A DNA stretch of 42,426 bases from an uncultured Pelagibacteraceae bacterium (GTDB lineage: Bacteria > Pseudomonadota > Alphaproteobacteria > Pelagibacterales > Pelagibacteraceae): assembly GCA_902560015.1 (NCBI GenBank), contig CACEKA010000009.1, positions 1 to 42,426 on the forward strand. Direction: 5' to 3'. The position numbers and the translations under genes are program-made. The notes under the pieces were generated by a model. That model ran no database searches. It was not told the DNA's origin and saw nothing but the letters and a program-made list of their open reading frames with translations. Shown one piece after another: positions 40,678 through 42,426 of this stretch; within the stretch, counting starts at the first letter, position 1, and every line of letters begins with the position of its first letter.

Positions 40678-42425
40678 TTCTTTTTAATTTTTTCCAATGT
40701 TCTAGTAATAAATCTTGGAGTTAATGTTTTAATAGGATTTACTGTTGTTTTTAAATCTTTTGGGGGACCTTTAATCTTGAAACTAACCCCAAAAACACCA
40801 TCACCAACCTTCTTTCCAATAAGCAAATCTCCAATTAATGGAATTGAAGCAATAGTTCTATTAACTGTAGTTGCTGGAACTAATGTACCTTTTAAGCTAA
40901 TTAAATTATCTTGTTCTATATAACCTTCAATTAAAATAGATATAGCTGGCCCTATTGCATACAATTCCTCTATAGTCATGTAATTATTTCTATTTGTAAA
41001 GTTCATTTCAAAATCTGTAAATCTAATACCTTCTCCAGTTAATAAATCTGCTATCCCTTGAAGAGAGGCAAGAGCCAATAACTTTGCCAATGCGGGAATT
41101 TCTTTAACTTTAAAATTATCTATAATCAATTTTGAATTTGAAATACCGTCTTTTTTTGAAGAATAAAAATCTAAATATCCTTCCTGACTATCTTCAAAAC
41201 CTTTTATGAATTTATATTTTTTTACAAGTGGTTTTGCTCGAGATGAGAATAGCGTAGTGATTTTTTCACCATTATTCGTATTAATTGTAAATGTCAGGCT
41301 TTCATTATTATCAAAAAGAGCTGAGATATTAGCCTGACTAATTTTATTATTTTCAATATAAAAATTTCCTTTTAAATTATTTAAGATATTGCTCTCATCA
41401 ATATAAACTTCAGCTAAATTTAAATTTAAATTTAAATTATTCTTAAAAATTCTATAATGTTTATCATCTTTGCTCTTAAGCAAATCATTTATCAATTTAT
41501 TGGCATTAAAAATTGATCCATTTAATTCATAATTATTTTTTTTAATTCTTTTAAGACTAAGTTTATTTCTTTTATTTTCTGTATCAAAAAAATCTAAATT
41601 TAAATCATCAAATTTTATTATTCTTTTATATCTATCAACTGAAAGATTATTTAATTTAATCTTATTTTTTTTAGATAAAATCATAAACTGGTCTAACACT
41701 AAACCTTTTGTTTTTTCATAATTACCAAACAAGGTTAATTGCAATTTTGAATTTTTTTCTTTTTTATAATCTATTTTTTCAATCTGAAATGAGGTTTTAT
41801 TTATAATTAAATTTGAGTCAAAATTTATCTTATCGTCAATTTTTGAAACAAAATAATCTATTTGATCAAAATCTTTTTCTAATTGAATTTTACCTGTCCC
41901 TTTGATTGATAAATTATTGTCTTTAAATTTAATATTAACTTGATGATCCTTTAAATTGACAGTTTCTTTGATTTCTGGGAAAAAAGTTTTAATATTTTTT
42001 TGTATATTTTTTTGATTTTTAATCTTTAATTCACTTAACTTAATATTTGAGTCAAAATTTATCTTATCGTCAATTTTTGAAACAAAATAATCTATTTGAT
42101 CAAAATCTTTTTCTAATTGAATTTTACCTGTCCCTTTGATTGATAGATAATCTTTTTTATATATAGCTTCAATATTATGATCTTTTAGATTAATCTTATC
42201 TTTAACTTCAGAAAAATAATCATTAAATAATTCTGGCTTATAATATTCTGTTTCATCAATTAATATTTTTGAAGTTATTATCAAATTCTTAAACTTTAAC
42301 TTTTTATTAAAATTAAAAGAAAAATCATTTTTTGATGTAAACTTTATATTTGCAAAATTAACATTATTAAAGTTTTGTTTTATTAAATTAAGTATTTGAT
42401 CATTTAATACAGAATTTTTATTTTC
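40674..42425 (-). CDS. AsmA-like C-terminal domain protein (5' partial)
   Basis: The C-terminal 584 codons of a large AsmA/YhdP-type envelope protein, open to the right edge of the window with no stop and no convincing start. The C-terminal block VPATTVNRTIASIPLIGDLL, GDGVFGVSFKIKGPPKDLKTTVNPIKTLTPRF is typical of the family, thought to bridge inner and outer membranes for lipid movement. The N-terminal visible part has two 78-residue repeats that share 27 identical residues in a row coded by an exact 101-bp repeat. The protein is very rich in Lys, Asn and Ile. Confidence 0.82.
   Translation of the reverse strand, partial: ENKNSVLNDQILNLIKQNFNNVNFANIKFTSKNDFSFNFNKKLKFKNLIITSKILIDETEYYKPELFNDYFSEVKDKINLKDHNIEAIYKKDYLSIKGTGKIQLEKDFDQIDYFVSKIDDKINFDSNIKLSELKIKNQKNIQKNIKTFFPEIKETVNLKDHQVNIKFKDNNLSIKGTGKIQLEKDFDQIDYFVSKIDDKINFDSNLIINKTSFQIEKIDYKKEKNSKLQLTLFGNYEKTKGLVLDQFMILSKKNKIKLNNLSVDRYKRIIKFDDLNLDFFDTENKRNKLSLKRIKKNNYELNGSIFNANKLINDLLKSKDDKHYRIFKNNLNLNLNLAEVYIDESNILNNLKGNFYIENNKISQANISALFDNNESLTFTINTNNGEKITTLFSSRAKPLVKKYKFIKGFEDSQEGYLDFYSSKKDGISNSKLIIDNFKVKEIPALAKLLALASLQGIADLLTGEGIRFTDFEMNFTNRNNYMTIEELYAIGPAISILIEGYIEQDNLISLKGTLVPATTVNRTIASIPLIGDLLIGKKVGDGVFGVSFKIKGPPKDLKTTVNPIKTLTPRFITRTLEKIKKN
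41811..41911 (-). repeat. Exact 101-bp direct repeat, copy 1
   Basis: This stretch is identical base for base to 42045-42145, 234 bp (78 codons) away and in the same frame of the AsmA-like gene. The flanks differ, so the identity has sharp borders. Confidence 0.97.
42045..42145 (-). repeat. Exact 101-bp direct repeat, copy 2
   Basis: Second copy of the repeat in the AsmA-like gene. The neighbouring 130 bp on each unit are only similar at protein level (for example INLKDHNIEAIYKKDYLSIKG against VNLKDHQVNIKFKDNNLSIKG, partly shown), so the units are old but the 101-bp core was homogenised recently. Confidence 0.97.
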
Positions 42426-42426
42426 T

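Noticed and set aside
1-42426. CRISPR arrays, defence systems, prophage or insertion sequences
   Set aside because: No regularly spaced repeats, transposase, integrase or phage-like genes were seen; the only long exact repeat is inside the AsmA-like gene.

Overview
The window looks like a piece of an alphaproteobacterial SAR11 (Pelagibacterales) genome. The sequence is strongly AT-rich and very tightly packed. Neighbouring genes often abut or overlap by 1 to 14 bp, convergent genes overlap at their stops, and no gap exceeds about 165 bp. A tandem SAM-II/SAM-V riboswitch in front of a homocysteine methyltransferase gene and the suf operon led by an IscR-type regulator fit that assignment. I see no tRNA, rRNA, insertion sequence, phage gene, integrase or CRISPR array.

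Bases 1-21112 are an accessory carbon-catabolism region. It holds inositol genes (iolD, iolE, iolG, a further Gfo/Idh oxidoreductase), a ribose/inositol-type ABC importer (ATPase, permease, periplasmic binding protein) and a LacI-family regulator. Interleaved with these are the parts of a non-phosphorylating sugar route: aldo/keto reductase or SDR, COG3618-type lactonase, enolase-superfamily sugar-acid dehydratase (cut by the left edge), HpcH/HpaI aldolase and aldehyde dehydrogenase. In the middle (6209-12346) sits a set of genes with no obvious pathway: a PanB-fold protein that has lost the canonical PanB active site, a MarR-like regulator, a DUF1907 (human C11orf54-like) zinc hydrolase, a PanE-family reductase, two different Fe(II)/2-oxoglutarate oxygenases and a 2-hydroxyacid dehydrogenase. 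These diverge around a 26-bp palindrome and are the best candidate here for an undescribed pathway.

Bases 21183-26439 form a compact molybdopterin block (moaA, moaC, moaD, moaE, moaB) with msrP-msrQ, the only visible molybdoenzyme system, plus a DUF1244 gene and a TSUP-family permease. Bases 26478-31222 hold a small 2OG oxygenase gene, the tandem riboswitch and homocysteine methyltransferase, an EamA transporter, a YbaK deacylase, glnA and a short unknown gene.

Bases 31289-37459 are the Fe-S assembly operon, read leftwards: iscR-like, sufB, sufC, sufD, sufS, sufU, a SufT/MIP18 gene and an A-type carrier. A near-perfect type 1 IscR site overlaps its promoter. The right end carries an alpha/beta hydrolase, anmK, tyrS and the C-terminal part of an AsmA-like protein that contains an exact 101-bp internal duplication.
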